Assembly (NCBI RefSeq): GCF_018812025.1
Contig: NC_063054.1
Coordinates: 5,517,582 to 5,581,581, forward strand
Reading direction: 5' to 3'
From: Megalobrama amblycephala
Lineage: Eukaryota > Chordata > Actinopteri > Cypriniformes > Xenocyprididae
DNA: 64,000 nucleotides
The notes beneath the pieces were generated by a model. That model was given only the letters and a program-made list of their open reading frames with translations. It was not told the DNA's origin and did not search any database. Both the position numbers and the translations under genes were made by a program. This document shows, in pieces, positions 45,446 to 58,191 of the stretch (within the stretch, counting starts at the first letter, position 1; each line of letters opens with the position of its first letter).

Positions 45446-45585
45446 TTTTACAGTCAAGAACAGAATTATCAGTGCTATCACTGTAGCCTCCATGATGTCA
45501 AAATACAGGAAAAAGTGGATAACAATTCCTGCACATAGATGATTTCCAATTCTTTTTGCGATCCAATCATTCTTAAAAGTGCTTT

Positions 45586-45696
45586 GTCAGAAGTGGGATT
45601 TGAACCCACGCCTCCATTTGGAGACCAGAATCCTCAACATCTGAGAAGGTTGAAACTCCTTGAGTCTGGCGCCTTAGACCGCTCGGCCATTCTGAC
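45586..45696 (-). tRNA. tRNA-Leu(CAA), reference copy
   Basis: A consensus gene. 5' GTCAGAA pairs fully with 3' TTCTGAC. The A box (TGGCCGAGCGG) and D stem GCC/GGC are normal. Anticodon stem CCAGA/TCTGG holds the loop C-T-CAA-G-T, interrupted after G37 by a 28-nt intron (GAGTTTCAACC...GAGGA), the standard eukaryotic position. Then come a variable arm CTCC...GGAG typical of class II tRNA-Leu, T stem GTGGG/CCCAC and T loop TTCAAAT. Mature length is 83 nt before CCA. Human tRNA-Leu-CAA genes also carry an intron here. The minus-strand TTTT about 10 nt downstream would end Pol III transcription. Confidence 0.95.
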
Positions 45697-45836
45697 ACTT
45701 GCAGAGAGGATCAGAATTATCAGTGCTATCACTGCAGCCTCCATGATGTCAAAATAGAGGAAGAAGTGGATTACAATTACTGCATATAGATGATTTCCAA
45801 TTCTTTTTGCGATCCAATCATTATTAAAAGTGCTTT

Positions 45837-45947
45837 GTCAGAAGTGGGATTTGAACCCACGCCTCCATTTGGAGACCAGAATCCTCAACATCTGAGAAGG
45901 TTATAACACCTTGAGTCTGGCGCCTTAGACCACTCGGCCATTCTGAC
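45837..45947 (-). tRNA. tRNA-Leu(CAA), intact
   Basis: 111 bp, consensus mature sequence with the 'ataacac' intron. Confidence 0.92.
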
Positions 45948-46088
45948 ACTTGCATCTCAGCACCTGATGATCAGTGCTATCACTGTAGCCTCCATGATGT
46001 CAAACTACAGGAAAAAGCTGAGAACACTTAGCTTCATCTATAATATTTCAAGTTAATTTTGCGTTTCAGTCATTCTAAAAGTTCTTTT

Positions 46089-46199
46089 GTCAGAAGTGGG
46101 ATTTGAACCCAAGCCTCCACTTGGAGACCAGAATCCTCAACATCTGAGAAAGCTGAAACTCCTTGAGTCTGGCGCCTCAGACCACTTGGCCTTTCTGAC
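46089..46199 (-). tRNA. tRNA-Leu(CAA), 'gcctcagaccacttgg' subfamily
   Basis: 111 bp, anticodon CAA, good acceptor stem. One T-stem pair lost ('cccaagcc') and U8 replaced by A. Confidence 0.75.
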
Positions 46200-46483
46200 A
46201 CTTGCGTGCCAGCACCTGATGATCAGTGCTATCACTGCAGCCTCCATGATGTCAAACTGCAGGAAGAAGATAATATAAATGACTGCATATACATTATTTC
46301 AAGATTCTTAATAAAATCAAGTAATTCTAAATGTTTTTCATCAGGATTGGGATTTGAATCTGATGATCGATGCTATTACTGCAGCCTCCATGATGTCAAA
46401 ATACATGAAGAACTGGATAACAATTACTGCACATAGATGATTTCCAATTCTTTTTGCGATCCAATCATTCTTAAAAGTGCTTT

Positions 46484-46594
46484 GTCAGAAGTGGGATTTG
46501 AACCCACGCCTCCATTTGGAGACCAGAATCCTCAACATCTGAGAAGGTTCAAAGTCCTTGAGTCTGGCGCCTTAGACCACTTGGCCTTTCTGAC
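46484..46594 (-). tRNA. tRNA-Leu(CAA), first copy of the array
   Basis: 111 bp, intact stems, intron 'ttcaaagtcc', U8 replaced by A. Outermost copy on the upstream (transcriptional) side. The spacer beyond it decays at about 46637. Confidence 0.85.
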
Positions 46595-46637
46595 ACTTGC
46601 AATCAAGATCCGGATTATCAGTGCTGTCACTGCAGCC

Positions 46638-46682
46638 TCAAACTTAAAATCTGAGGGTACAGGGTTCAAGTCCCTATTCAGG
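46638..46682 (+). pseudogene. 3' half of a tRNA-Lys-like sequence
   Basis: The plus-strand segment 'cttaaaatctgagggtacag' plus 'ggttcaagtccctattcagg' matches the anticodon arm, variable loop and T arm of tRNA-Lys(UUU). The loop is altered so the anticodon reads TAA. The 5' half is absent. It joins directly to the edge of the Leu array, and may be the head of a SINE whose body runs to about 46915. Confidence 0.55.
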
Positions 46683-46699
46683 TGAAGGGTTGTCAGTTC

Positions 46700-47126
46700 G
46701 TTGCAGACCACACCTAATCATATGCTGTGCTCTTCCCTGCCTTTAAAGGGAGGTGGTCTTCCTCACCTAGAAAAGATGTGGTAGGGTTACTTCCCATCAT
46801 TTGGATTTGCTTTACCTGCGGTAAGACTTGGTTGCTACTGAGCGGTCGCATGCAGGCCAAGGCGAGTGGTGTGATGTTTAATTTAAATTACATGTAAAAT
46901 AAAGACGTTATGTTATATTGTGATATAATGGTGTTTTCTGGAAGCGACTAAAGATCAAAGTAATTTTATCAGCTGAAAGGCAGAATACAAATATTTTAAG
47001 TTAGACATTATATAACAGCTTCAGGTTGTGTTTTAGTGTTGGTAACATGTCCCACATTGTCCCACACAAACTTGTTTGTTGGATGGTGGTCACCCTAGGA
47101 GAGTCCCTACAAGGATAGTGAACCAG

Positions 47127-47127
<1 letters not shown>
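46700..47127. other. Flank of the tRNA array
   Basis: Non-coding. The first about 215 bp may be SINE body ('ggtgtgatgtttaatttaaa', AATAAAG near the end). Nothing else recognised. Confidence 0.35.

Positions 47128-47177
<50 letters not shown>
47128..47177. repeat. (GT)n microsatellite
   Basis: About 25 perfect GT units. Confidence 0.95.
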
Positions 47178-47178
<1 letters not shown>

Positions 47179-47561
47179 ATGTATGCAAGCCAGTAATTGT
47201 ATTCAAACTTTAAGTTCCTGATAGCAATAGTGCACACAACTGATCCAAGGTATTGTGAAGATCCAGCAGCCTGAAGGAGCGTTGAAACAGTCCAGTACCT
47301 TTGCAAAGTACAAATGTTATTTCAGATGTATAAAAAAAAGTGAAAATGAATACATATAAAGTAGATAAAGCATTAGGAACTAGTTTGTAGGCTACATGAG
47401 ATTAACTGCTGTCGTGTGATGGGCTGCTTTTTAATTGCAGTAAGACTTTTTCAACCTGAGAAATCAGAGACCTCTGGTGGTGGAAAGATAAACGGCAATT
47501 TAAGGAGAATTTCAAAAAGCAATGAAAATGAAATGCCATTATTTTCTCAATCATATGCTCT

Positions 47562-47564
<3 letters not shown>

Positions 47565-47622
<58 letters not shown>
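47565..47622. repeat. (TA)n microsatellite
   Basis: About 29 perfect TA units. Confidence 0.95.
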
Positions 47623-47627
<5 letters not shown>

Positions 47628-47994
47628 ACAAAGAACAAAGGTTACAACCTTAATGCAACTTTTTGTATAACACCGTAGTTCACTGTGATCACGTTTGTCA
47701 AGCTCCAAAAGAAGAAGAAGAAAACAAGGTTTATCTGCTGTCTTCAGAAAACCTGGAATATAGCACAAGAGACATATAACTAGCTTTATAGTAAAATACT
47801 TAATTTTTATGAAGCTTAAAAAACACACAGCTTATTGACATCCTTCACAGTATTTTTTCACTGCAACAATGACACCTGCAAAGGACCTCTTTAAATAAAA
47901 TTATATTTTAATTAGAATTATTCTTCAGCCAAAATTATATTGTAACCAAAATATTTCAGAATTTTATGAATGATATGTGCATGACTTCAATTTA

Positions 47995-48085
47995 AAGGGA
48001 CAATTCTCCCCAAAATAAAAATTTCTGTCATCATTTACTCAAGTTTTTTTTTTTTTTTTTTTTTTTGGGTGAACTATCCCTATAA
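47995..48085. repeat. Truncated 'gtgaactatccctataa' family repeat around a poly-T tract
   Basis: Starts 'aaagggacaattctcccc', includes 'tctgtcatcatttactca', then 23 T and 'gggtgaactatccct'. This is both ends of the family with the middle deleted. Confidence 0.6.
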
Positions 48086-48438
48086 GGTATTCTTATTAAA
48101 AAGACGAATAAATGTCAATCCTCATCTGACCCCATAACAGTGATTATTTCTACAGTTTACTAGTCTATCCTTCCTTATTGACATTCTATTATAATAAACT
48201 TTTGATACTTGTATCAGAACAATCTGCAGTTTCACTGGTATTAGAGAACTTCCTATTCTAACTGAACAAATGTTTTTTAATGCGTTTTTTTATTATTATT
48301 AAGTTTTAGTGAAGATTGGCCTATTATATATTGTTATAAATTTATTTTATAGATGTCAACAAAATAAGTGAGTCAAAAGATCTCACAAAAGAACCATATG
48401 GAATTAGCCTTTTAATATTTAATTTGCTTCCTCATATC

Positions 48439-48439
<1 letters not shown>

Positions 48440-48478
<39 letters not shown>
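48440..48478. repeat. (TTA)n microsatellite
   Basis: About 13 units. Confidence 0.95.
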
Positions 48479-48480
<2 letters not shown>

Positions 48481-48889
48481 TTATTTATTATCAAATTCGT
48501 TATTGGGAACCCACCAATGTTATAAAGATTATCTATTAACCAGGTTATTTCATAGTGTGAGTAATAAACAAAAGAGTAGCTGGAGGTGAACTAACTGGGT
48601 AAAGTCCACTTGATGCATATCTCGTTTAATTTGTAGACAAAATAGATAGACAGACAGACAGACTGACTGTTTTTGAATTGCCCACTGGGGGTCATAGTTT
48701 ACCAACTTTCCAAAATACAGCTACAGCGGAATACCACCAACAACACCTGAATGTATTATTGGTTTCATTTTGTTTGTAGAATCTGGTTAGGACTTTGTTT
48801 CCTTTTAATCTTCTTTTATACTACAGTGTGCGGACAATTCATACAGAGTTTTCTGCCCTTCCAAAGATGGAAGTTTGCCAACACATCTA

Positions 48890-49380
48890 GTTTGACTCTT
48901 GGGCTCTTCAGCAGCAGAGCTGGGCCAGTACCGGTGCGCGTGCTTTCACTGAGTCTGCGCGTGCCCGCGGCCTGTAGGAGGTCCAGAATAACGGAGCCAA
49001 AGATCATCATCACCATCATCATCATCACACCGGAGGAGAGGCCCAGTGAATACATGCCCGACACGCCTCATCCGGAATGGAAAGATGAGTTTACGAGTCT
49101 GATCTCAAGCGTGTGCTGTGTTCGATTCGGGGATTTGAGTGCAGATCCAGAGGTTCGGCCGCCCGTCGGTTCGGCTGCGTGACTACAGCAACATGCGCGT
49201 GTGTAACTGAAACGCATGCATCCGATCAGGACACGGACTCCAGGAACCAAGTCAAGCCGTGGAGTAGACGACTTAAAGCTCACGGGTTCACCGATCATCA
49301 TCATCCGCTACATGTGACCGAACCGAACCGTCCGAACCCATCTGCAGCTTCTCCAGCGAGCTGCGCGTTAGCACGGTGAG
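48890..49380 (+). promoter_or_regulatory. lpgat1: CpG-rich promoter region of lpgat1
   Basis: CpG density rises sharply over the AT-rich background ('ccggtgcgcgtgc', 'gcgcgtgcccgcgg', 'ttcggccgcccgtcggttcggc') and falls after 49380. No TATA box is evident, as expected for a housekeeping-type promoter. An ATC/ACC trinucleotide patch lies at 49003-49028. The start of transcription cannot be fixed from sequence. Confidence 0.6.
49100..49375 (+). other. lpgat1: lpgat1 non-coding first exon (5' UTR), start uncertain
   Basis: A GTGAGA donor follows 'gttagcacg' at 49376 and matches an acceptor (tttttgcag) just before 50613, giving an intron of 1,237 bp. Several short upstream frames exist, for example ATGAGTTTACGAG at 49085. 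The 5' limit given is nominal. Confidence 0.5.
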
Positions 49381-50612
49381 AAAACACTTACAACGTGAAT
49401 ATTAGAGGATTAAGAATAGGGGATTGTTTCAGATCATTCATGCAATTTGAACCGTTGAAGCGTTTTACTAGATGTGGATACCTGTTCTGATCGGGTTCGT
49501 CTCGGGATCCGCCAAGGACTTTAGTTCAAATCTCATTAAATACCCGAATCAGCCAGACACCGGCCACTTTAAATGAATGACAGACAATAGAAGATAATAT
49601 TGCTCAAATAATGAAACAATTCATTTAAATGAAGAGAGATTTTTTTTTTCTTCATTTTTTAAAAGAGAAATGAATCCTATATAATGACAAGATGTGACCG
49701 TTAAACTGAATTAATGACCTGAGTTCGCATTAGCCTAGCATGCTAACACAGCAGCGCACGCACAGACACACTTTATGCTTTATTTAACATTAGGGATTGT
49801 ATATGTTATCGTGTTTATTCATTCATTTATATGTCTAGATTTGAACTGTTAGAAAATTATACATGTTTCAGAATAAATTGGCAGTGCTGTTTTAGCAGCA
49901 GTTAAAACTGTATGTAGCATGTTAGCCGCGTTAGCGCTGTGTTCAACACCACATTTTAAACATTTAACCTTCATTCAGAGTATTTTTTTTTTTATTATTC
50001 CAATTAAACCTAAACAGACGAATAAAAGCCATTCAAACAACAATAACTGAGTTGAAGTTAAACTGAAACCGGTCATGTTTGCGCTATCAAACGTTATTGT
50101 GATTGGAAATATCTCTCATGTTATGAATCATTACAATCACCTTCATTCTTATCATAATTATTTTGTACTCGTTTATTTTTATGACATGTATACTAAATCA
50201 TGACAAATATATGATTAAGGATGATGGTGTAATAAAGTGGATCTTAGTCACTTTGGTTAACTTGAAGTGGCTCCTCCTCAACATGCTTATCAGGAAACAC
50301 ACCATTTAATTTGAACCAAAGTTTTCTTTGTTTGTTTTGCATGATACACGGATATCAAAGTCTAACTGGCTTAAAGGGTGTCAGTAACCGGCACATTTAT
50401 ATCTGAGGTTACTGGATGTGTGTTAGTAAATCAGTTCACTTCACATGTGCAAGTAAGCTACTTCTCTATACATTAAGTTCGGTTTCTTGTACTTTAGTCA
50501 ACTCCATGTCTTGCGTTTACTAGCTTGATTTTAAACATTCATCAGCTGCAGGCATTGCTAAAGTGTTGAGATTTAATTTGCTTTGATGATCTTTTTATTT
50601 TAATTTTTGCAG
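49376..50612 (+). other. lpgat1: lpgat1 intron 1
   Basis: Starts GTGAGA and ends TTTTTGCAG. AT-rich, without recognised repeats or RNA genes. Confidence 0.5.
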
Positions 50613-50627
50613 GCAGGACAGTAAAGT

Positions 50628-50865
50628 ATGGCTCCCCATCTGGATGCAGCCCGCAAATTGTTCTGGATTTTAATGAAGTCGCTGCTCCGTTTCACCTTCA
50701 TGTTTGTCAATAATTGTGTTGCAATTCCATCCTACTGCCTCTACCTGATAGTCCTGCAGCCTTTAAGAGTTCTGGATGCCCACACGTTCTGGTACATCGA
50801 AGGGGTTATGTTCAGGTGGTTACTGGCAATGGTGGCATCTTGGGGATGGTGTGCAGGTTACACAG
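50628..50865 (+). CDS. lpgat1: Lysophosphatidylglycerol acyltransferase 1, first coding exon (N-terminal 79 residues)
   Basis: The exon runs 50613-50865 (TTTGCAG acceptor, CACAG|GTAAG donor), with ATG at 50628 in good context (A at -3, G at +4). It encodes MAPHLDAARKLFWILMKSLL, then a hydrophobic segment (FTFMFVNNCVAIPSYCLYLI), QPLRVLD, FWYIEGVMFRWLLAMVASWG and CAGYT. The VAIPSY, QPLRVLD, WYIEG and MVASWGWxAGYT blocks are those of vertebrate LPGAT1, an ER-membrane acyltransferase of the PlsC/AGPAT fold that acylates lysophosphatidylglycerol and related lysolipids. The NHQ...D catalytic motif lies in the next exon, not in this window. The exon exits in phase 1, as expected before the VMEWGED segment of the family. 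No downstream exon was found up to 64000. Confidence 0.95.
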
Positions 50866-50880
50866 GTAAGACCGGCTTTT

Positions 50881-51920
50881 TCGCTCTTAAAAATAAATGT
50901 TCCATATGTAGGTTTACACAGTGATGCCGTAGAAGAACCATTATGGGTTCCCCAAAGTACCTTTCAGAGATCAATTCTTCAAAGAACTTTTTTTTTCTTA
51001 GTTTGAAGAACATTTGAATAATCTAAAGAACCTTTTTTTCCACTATAAAGAACCTTTTGTGGAATGGAAAGGTTCTATGAATGTAAAGGCCATATACAGT
51101 AAATTCGGTTTGTCAGTTAACTTTTTAGTGCTTAATCCTGTTCTATACACACAGTTCAGCCATCAAATTAACTCCTGGAAAATGCAGGTAGTGACAACCA
51201 CATTTACAAAAATTCTATGCAGTGTGTACAGAACCAAACTGAACAAATATTTGTTAATGACGCACGATGAGAGACGAGATACATCTCTGATGCAAGTTGA
51301 AATACGTATTTAAACGTGCATCAGAGATGCATCTCTCGTCTGTATCTGCGGTGCAAAAAATCACAGGGAAAGCATTCCAAGCTTGGCTTGTGTTGCCAGA
51401 TCTTGCAAATCAGCGAACAAGAACAAGCCCATAAAAAACTAAATAAATGGAAACGCTTAATGCTGAAAATAAGACCGAAATATCGAGACCAGCACCTGCT
51501 TACTTTAATAACTCCATAAACTCCGATCGCTGTATGAGCTAAGCTTGAACAACCCCAAAAGTGCTTATATGTGGACATGGCAACACTGCAAGAGCGCGCT
51601 CTGTGAAACAGCCTTTAAACATAAAGAAAACACAACATCTCCGTTGACTGTGCTTTAGTTAAATTTGCTGAACACAATTGACATTGTAATATTACTTTAG
51701 TCAGAATACCAAAACACACAAGACGCCAGAATGCTGCCATGGTTACCATGGTGTCAGGAATCGCAGTTTAGTGTCCCATACACACGGAGAGATCATTTAA
51801 GGGACTCACTCCGGCATTTAAATGCTGTTGTCACTCCTGAAACTTTAGTGTGTACAAAGGTTACAAAGGTTCTTCGTGGAACCATCAATGCCAATAAAGA
51901 ACTGTTATTTTTTAAGAGTG
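50881..51920. mobile_element. 'gctcttaaaaataaa' DNA repeat with inserted middle
   Basis: The left end 'gctcttaaaaataaatgttcc' and the right end 'tattttttaagagtg' are inverted. Characteristic phrases 'agaaccattatgggttcc', 'aaagaaccttttgtggaatg' and 'cgtggaaccatcaatgccaa' are well known in cyprinid repeats. The centre (51080-51850) is unrelated and contains a 24-bp hairpin pair at 51270-51340. The element starts only 15 bp inside lpgat1 intron 2. Confidence 0.65.
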
Positions 51921-52865
51921 TCCTGACATTTTGAATAAGGTTATTCAGAGTTGGTCAAGGCATCTAAATGTTCAGTTTTACCGCCTGGCAGTGTAAAGCA
52001 ACGTTTCTGCAAGTAAGCCATGCAGGGCACTAGACTTCAGTCAGAGTCTCCTAGTGGCACCAAAATTTGACTGCTGAGTGCAGATCTATTGACTGTTTTT
52101 CATCTTTATTGACTCTCACACTGTTGGGTTTCCTGTGTTTGGATCGATTTCATTATTTTCTTTGGGAGACAAGTTTGATTAAGCTGTTACAGTATGTTTT
52201 TTGCTTTAATAGAGTGTATTTGGACAGTATTATATGGTGAGGATCTCAGGGGAGGTCTTTGTTTACCTCATCTCTCAATGAATCCACATTATCATTCATC
52301 ACAGACTAGAAGTGGCTTGTTTTGCTTCATGTGTAGTGTTAGAAGTATCGATTTGAATTGGACTTTTTCATTAGAAAGAGATTTTTGGGTTTACTTGTAA
52401 AGCCAGTTTAAATTTATGGACAGGTTGGATCAAGGAGAGTTGATGCGCCTCCTGCTTACTCACGGGCATTTCACGGCTAATTTCATTTTGTTGCACGCTG
52501 GTACTAAGAGTAGCAAGAGTGTTGATTATATGCAGAAAGCTCTTGACTGATAATGTGGACCATGAGATGGAGGCGCAAGGGCTGGGACAATCAGCCAATC
52601 ACAGAGATAGATAAGACCGGTCGTCAGCCTTTTACAAGATAACAAATAAACGTAGTTAATGACACATCAGCAGTGCCACACAGTTTGACATGCTATATTT
52701 AATCTAAAATTATTTATATGTATATATTATATATATTTTTTTTTTGAAATGTATACTTGAATGCATATGTATTTATTAATGTATTTGCTGTTACCTGGAC
52801 ATGACTTTTTCTCTGTTTAGCAGAACCATTATTTGAACTGGTAAAAATTTTTTAAATTAATTTAT
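51921..52865. other. lpgat1 intron 2, no feature recognised
   Basis: No exon, RNA gene or clear repeat boundary was found; a short T/AT-rich patch lies at 52710-52745. Confidence 0.4.
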
Positions 52866-54850
52866 ACTAGGGCTGGATGTTTAATCGAAGTAATCGAAAA
52901 CGAAATTCAGAACCTCTAACCAACGTAATTTTCGCATGTTGGTTATTTCATTTTTTTAAATCCTGTTAATACTTTCCCCTTAAAAACATACTACCACATG
53001 TGTAATCACGTAATTCCGCCCTGTCCAGTTAGTGGCATGGAAGCAACACGGAGGCAAACTCAAATAGCGAGTCAACACACACAGACAAGCGAGCACTGAA
53101 GAATCACTTTCACTTGTGTCTTCACTAAACTTTGTCAATTTTTTGTGCTTTAAGGTTTGCCAGTTTGGACATGTGTATCTTTATATTGAGCTACTACGCT
53201 GATGCATTGTGGCACATGAACACTCATAAATACAGTAGCTCGCACATCACATGAAGATTGTGCACACAAAGAAGGAGCGCAGAAACTCGTTGTCAACTCT
53301 GTCCTGTGATTTATCACTAAAGTAGCTTAGAAACTCAAAAGTCATAGCATAGCCTATATTTTTCTACTTTTGAAATAACTACTTACAACCTACAGCTTCA
53401 CAATTAATAGTAGTGCTGCCCCCTTAATAGTCGACTAACTGTTAGTTGACTAGAAGAGTCTTGGTCGACCAAGATTTTTAGTCCGTTAGTTGCAGAAAAA
53501 AAAAAAAAAAAAATCCACAGGAAGTGGCGAAGTCACAGTCCATGAGTGACAGATTGTTGATGGCAGAAAATCCAAACATTTGCCTATCATTCGTTGACCT
53601 CAAATATGGCTTATCACTTGTAACGTACCGTAAGTAGCAGCAACTTTACAAGTCCGCTCTAATGTTAGCCTAGTCCTAAATAAATGTGCGCTATTATTAG
53701 GAGCATATCCATGCTTGTTTGGAGAGCACGCTTTACTGCATGACATGGAGGCGCCGGTGCGATCAGTTGTATTTAACTTAAAATACTCCATTTTGGTCAT
53801 ACAGATAAAAGTAATGCAAACTGTAAAGAGACTACTTTTATTTCTGTAAACTCACAATAACAGCAAAATGTTGTGCTTTTGTAAAATAACGAAAACAATC
53901 AGGATGTGATATATGCCGTCTTGGTCTCAGTGAACTTGGGCACGTATCAAACATGAACCAAAACTTAGTGTATACTTGCCTCACAGACATGAGAAACATA
54001 TCTAAGGCAGAGCTTGAAATGTCTACTTTTAAACAAAGCAATTCAAATGGAAAATAAATATTCTCAGATTATGTAATCCGTATGAAACTTTCATAAAGGC
54101 ACGTCCACTGCGGAGATGACGAGTCAGCATCACTGACCTGCAGCTGAAAACACAGAAAACATTATCAATAAATTATTAAAATGTTTTGATTTTATTAATG
54201 TTATTAAACATTAACTAAAAAATTAAAATTAACTAAGATTAATAAATGCTTTATATGTATTTTTCATTGTCAGTTTGTTAATAATGAATTAACATGTTAA
54301 CTAATGAACACTTATGTCACTAAGTGTTACTGAACAATAAATAATCAGAAAATTTTCAATCATCATAGGGCATGTTGTAGTCAATATTAAAATGTAAAAA
54401 TGTTTAAGTTTGAAAATAAATAGCCTATTAAGTCTTTAAGTATTAAGCATTTGGTGCTGTGATAAACATTGCAAATACAAAAAAATTGAATGGCTCAGGG
54501 GCATTTTAAATACTATTCAGTAGCACAGCTGCTTTGTTTCCGGGGTAACCGCAGCATTTCTGCTGTTCCATCAGTGCCCTCTGCTGTTAGAGAGTGAACG
54601 TGCACTTTCATTCAGAGCGTCTCCTTCACTCGTTCCGCCATGTGATTCTCATGCATGTTGGGCTTGTTTACATCAGTTGACGCAACATACAGCTGTGTTG
54701 TGCATTTTATACAGTAGATGGGGAAAGTATTCTTAAAACTTGGAATAATTCGTAATAAATATTCACAGTATTTTAAAGTGCCTACGATAACAATATCATG
54801 CATATCCATTATCGTGATATATCGTATTACCGAAAATCGGCATGTCTAAT
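52866..54850. mobile_element. Cluster of hAT-like transposon ends
   Basis: Three hAT-style termini: 'tagggctggatgtttaatcg' at 52869, 'tagtgctgcccccttaatag' with 'tcgactaactgttagttgac' at 53411-53453, and '...atatatcgtattaccgaaaa' with 'tcggcatgtctaa' near 54815-54848. No intact transposase frame is visible, so these are fragments of at least two families in lpgat1 intron 2. Confidence 0.45.
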
Positions 54851-56945
<2,095 letters not shown>

Positions 56946-57519
56946 TTCACATCTTATTCCGACACTTTTTGCTTATGGAATTAAAGACATGAAGCTTTAT
57001 TTCCAAGCATTTATACTGTCACTTTGAGCAAGATGTGCAATTTAATAATAGGTGATTGTATGTATTCTAATATTTAATGTATTTCAATGTATCCATTTTG
57101 TGTTAGTCCAGTTACCTTTGTCGGCAGTGTGTAGTAGACACACCCATCTTAACAATTTCTATACATCACTTATCCTGCCCAAAAAAAGATCATAGGGTCA
57201 TTTTTCTGAAATTTGGTTGATTTGACACGGAATGACCCCAACATTACAGATAATGTTGGAATATCAATTTATGTACATGCTTCTTAAAAACATTTCATGT
57301 GCAACTGATATGCTGCAAATCAGGTGGTTTTAGGTCAGTGTTTTGGCTTTAAGTCAGTGATGCACTCTGTCTGTAAGGAATTCAGGCTAGGCAAGTGAGT
57401 TTGATCAAGATTGAAGCTGAATTCTGCAGGAAAGTGGACCTCAAGGGCCAGAGTTGAGAACCTCTTGTTTAGCTTATGTTTATATAGAAAAACAGCGTAG
57501 TGGAATGCAAAATTGCGTT

Positions 57520-57575
57520 CTGTGTTGAGTAAATAATGACAGAATATGCAATTTTTGAGTGAACTATTCCTTGAA
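57520..57575. repeat. Fragment of 'gtgaactattcctt' repeat family
   Basis: 'gagtaaataatgacagaatatgcaa...gagtgaactattccttgaa' is the right end of the common family seen at 16000 and 48000. Confidence 0.55.
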
Positions 57576-58191
57576 GTGGCATTCACATAATGATTAGCAG
57601 TGACAAAATGACCTAAAGTCATTTGTCAATGAGAGTTACCAATTTCTAGTGACATAAGTGACAGTGCCCGGTGTTGATGGGACAGAGTTTGAGCAGCTTG
57701 ATGTAAATGAGCAGCGGTGTGATTCACATCTGTGGAGACACTGAATCACCAGCTGATACAATTGGATACAGAAGTTAAGCTGGAACTCAGTACAGCAACA
57801 AAATAAAAGTTACAAAAAAAAAAAAAAAAAAAAACCCACTATTGTGATTGATTTGCCATTTCCTGATTTGAAATTACACCAGTGAATAGCATAGAGCTCA
57901 AAATTGCAACCGTTTTGGTCGCATATGCTCCCTAAATTTAGTCTGTGCGACCTCAAAATATATTTGGAAGTATTTGTGCGAGTGCAGATAATTGTTGTGG
58001 AGCACACAAACTGCATTGCAATCATTTCCCAAGATGTAATTTTTGTGAAAATATTACAAAGTCTGTAAACAAGACTTTATTTAAAGGTCATGAAACCCCA
58101 GAACACATTTTTTGAGCTGTGAACAGATATGTATAGGCTGCACATCATTGAAAACACTAAAGGATACTCATTGATTTTATTTAAAAGTTAA

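Larger units (their letters stand above)
35268..46594 (-). repeat. Tandem array of tRNA-Leu(CAA) genes, unit about 252 bp
   Basis: Transcribed on the minus strand. Each unit has a 111-bp intron-containing tRNA-Leu(CAA) gene plus a spacer of about 140 bp. Spacers fall into three types: (A) with 'ttccaattctttttgcgatcc', (B) with 'aagctgagaacacttagctt', (C) with 'gaagaagataatataaat'. Type C leads to a 22-26-bp remnant of the tRNA 3' end ('ggattgggatttgaacctga') in place of a full gene. Remnants lie at about 36679, 38324, 38905, 40829, 41698, 43029, 44246 and 46340. I count 31 full-length copies and about 11 broken ones. Types A and B have TTTT 10-16 nt past the gene's 3' end (minus strand). Spacers are as conserved as the genes, indicating recent duplication or homogenisation. 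Confidence 0.97.

Noticed and set aside
35268..46594. CRISPR-like array
   Set aside because: Regular repeats are tRNA genes of 111 bp in a vertebrate genome, and the 'spacers' are themselves repeated.
35400..46650. Spacer words 'cctgatgatca' and 'ccatgatgtc' as possible C/D-box snoRNA motifs
   Set aside because: Neither fits RTGATGA exactly, there is no CTGA at the right spacing with a terminal stem, and their conservation is explained by array homogenisation.
36544..46685. Dozens of plus-strand ORFs of 60-104 codons repeating motifs such as GFEPTPPFGDQNPQHLRR
   Set aside because: They are the antisense of tRNA-Leu genes (GFEPTP is the reverse complement of the T arm) plus spacer. They share the array's period and have no starts or splice sites of their own.
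48751..49182. 143-codon plus-strand ORF upstream of lpgat1
   Set aside because: It overlaps the CpG-rich promoter and 5' UTR, has no recognised motif, and is not in frame with the lpgat1 ATG through the splice at 49375. At most it is an upstream ORF.
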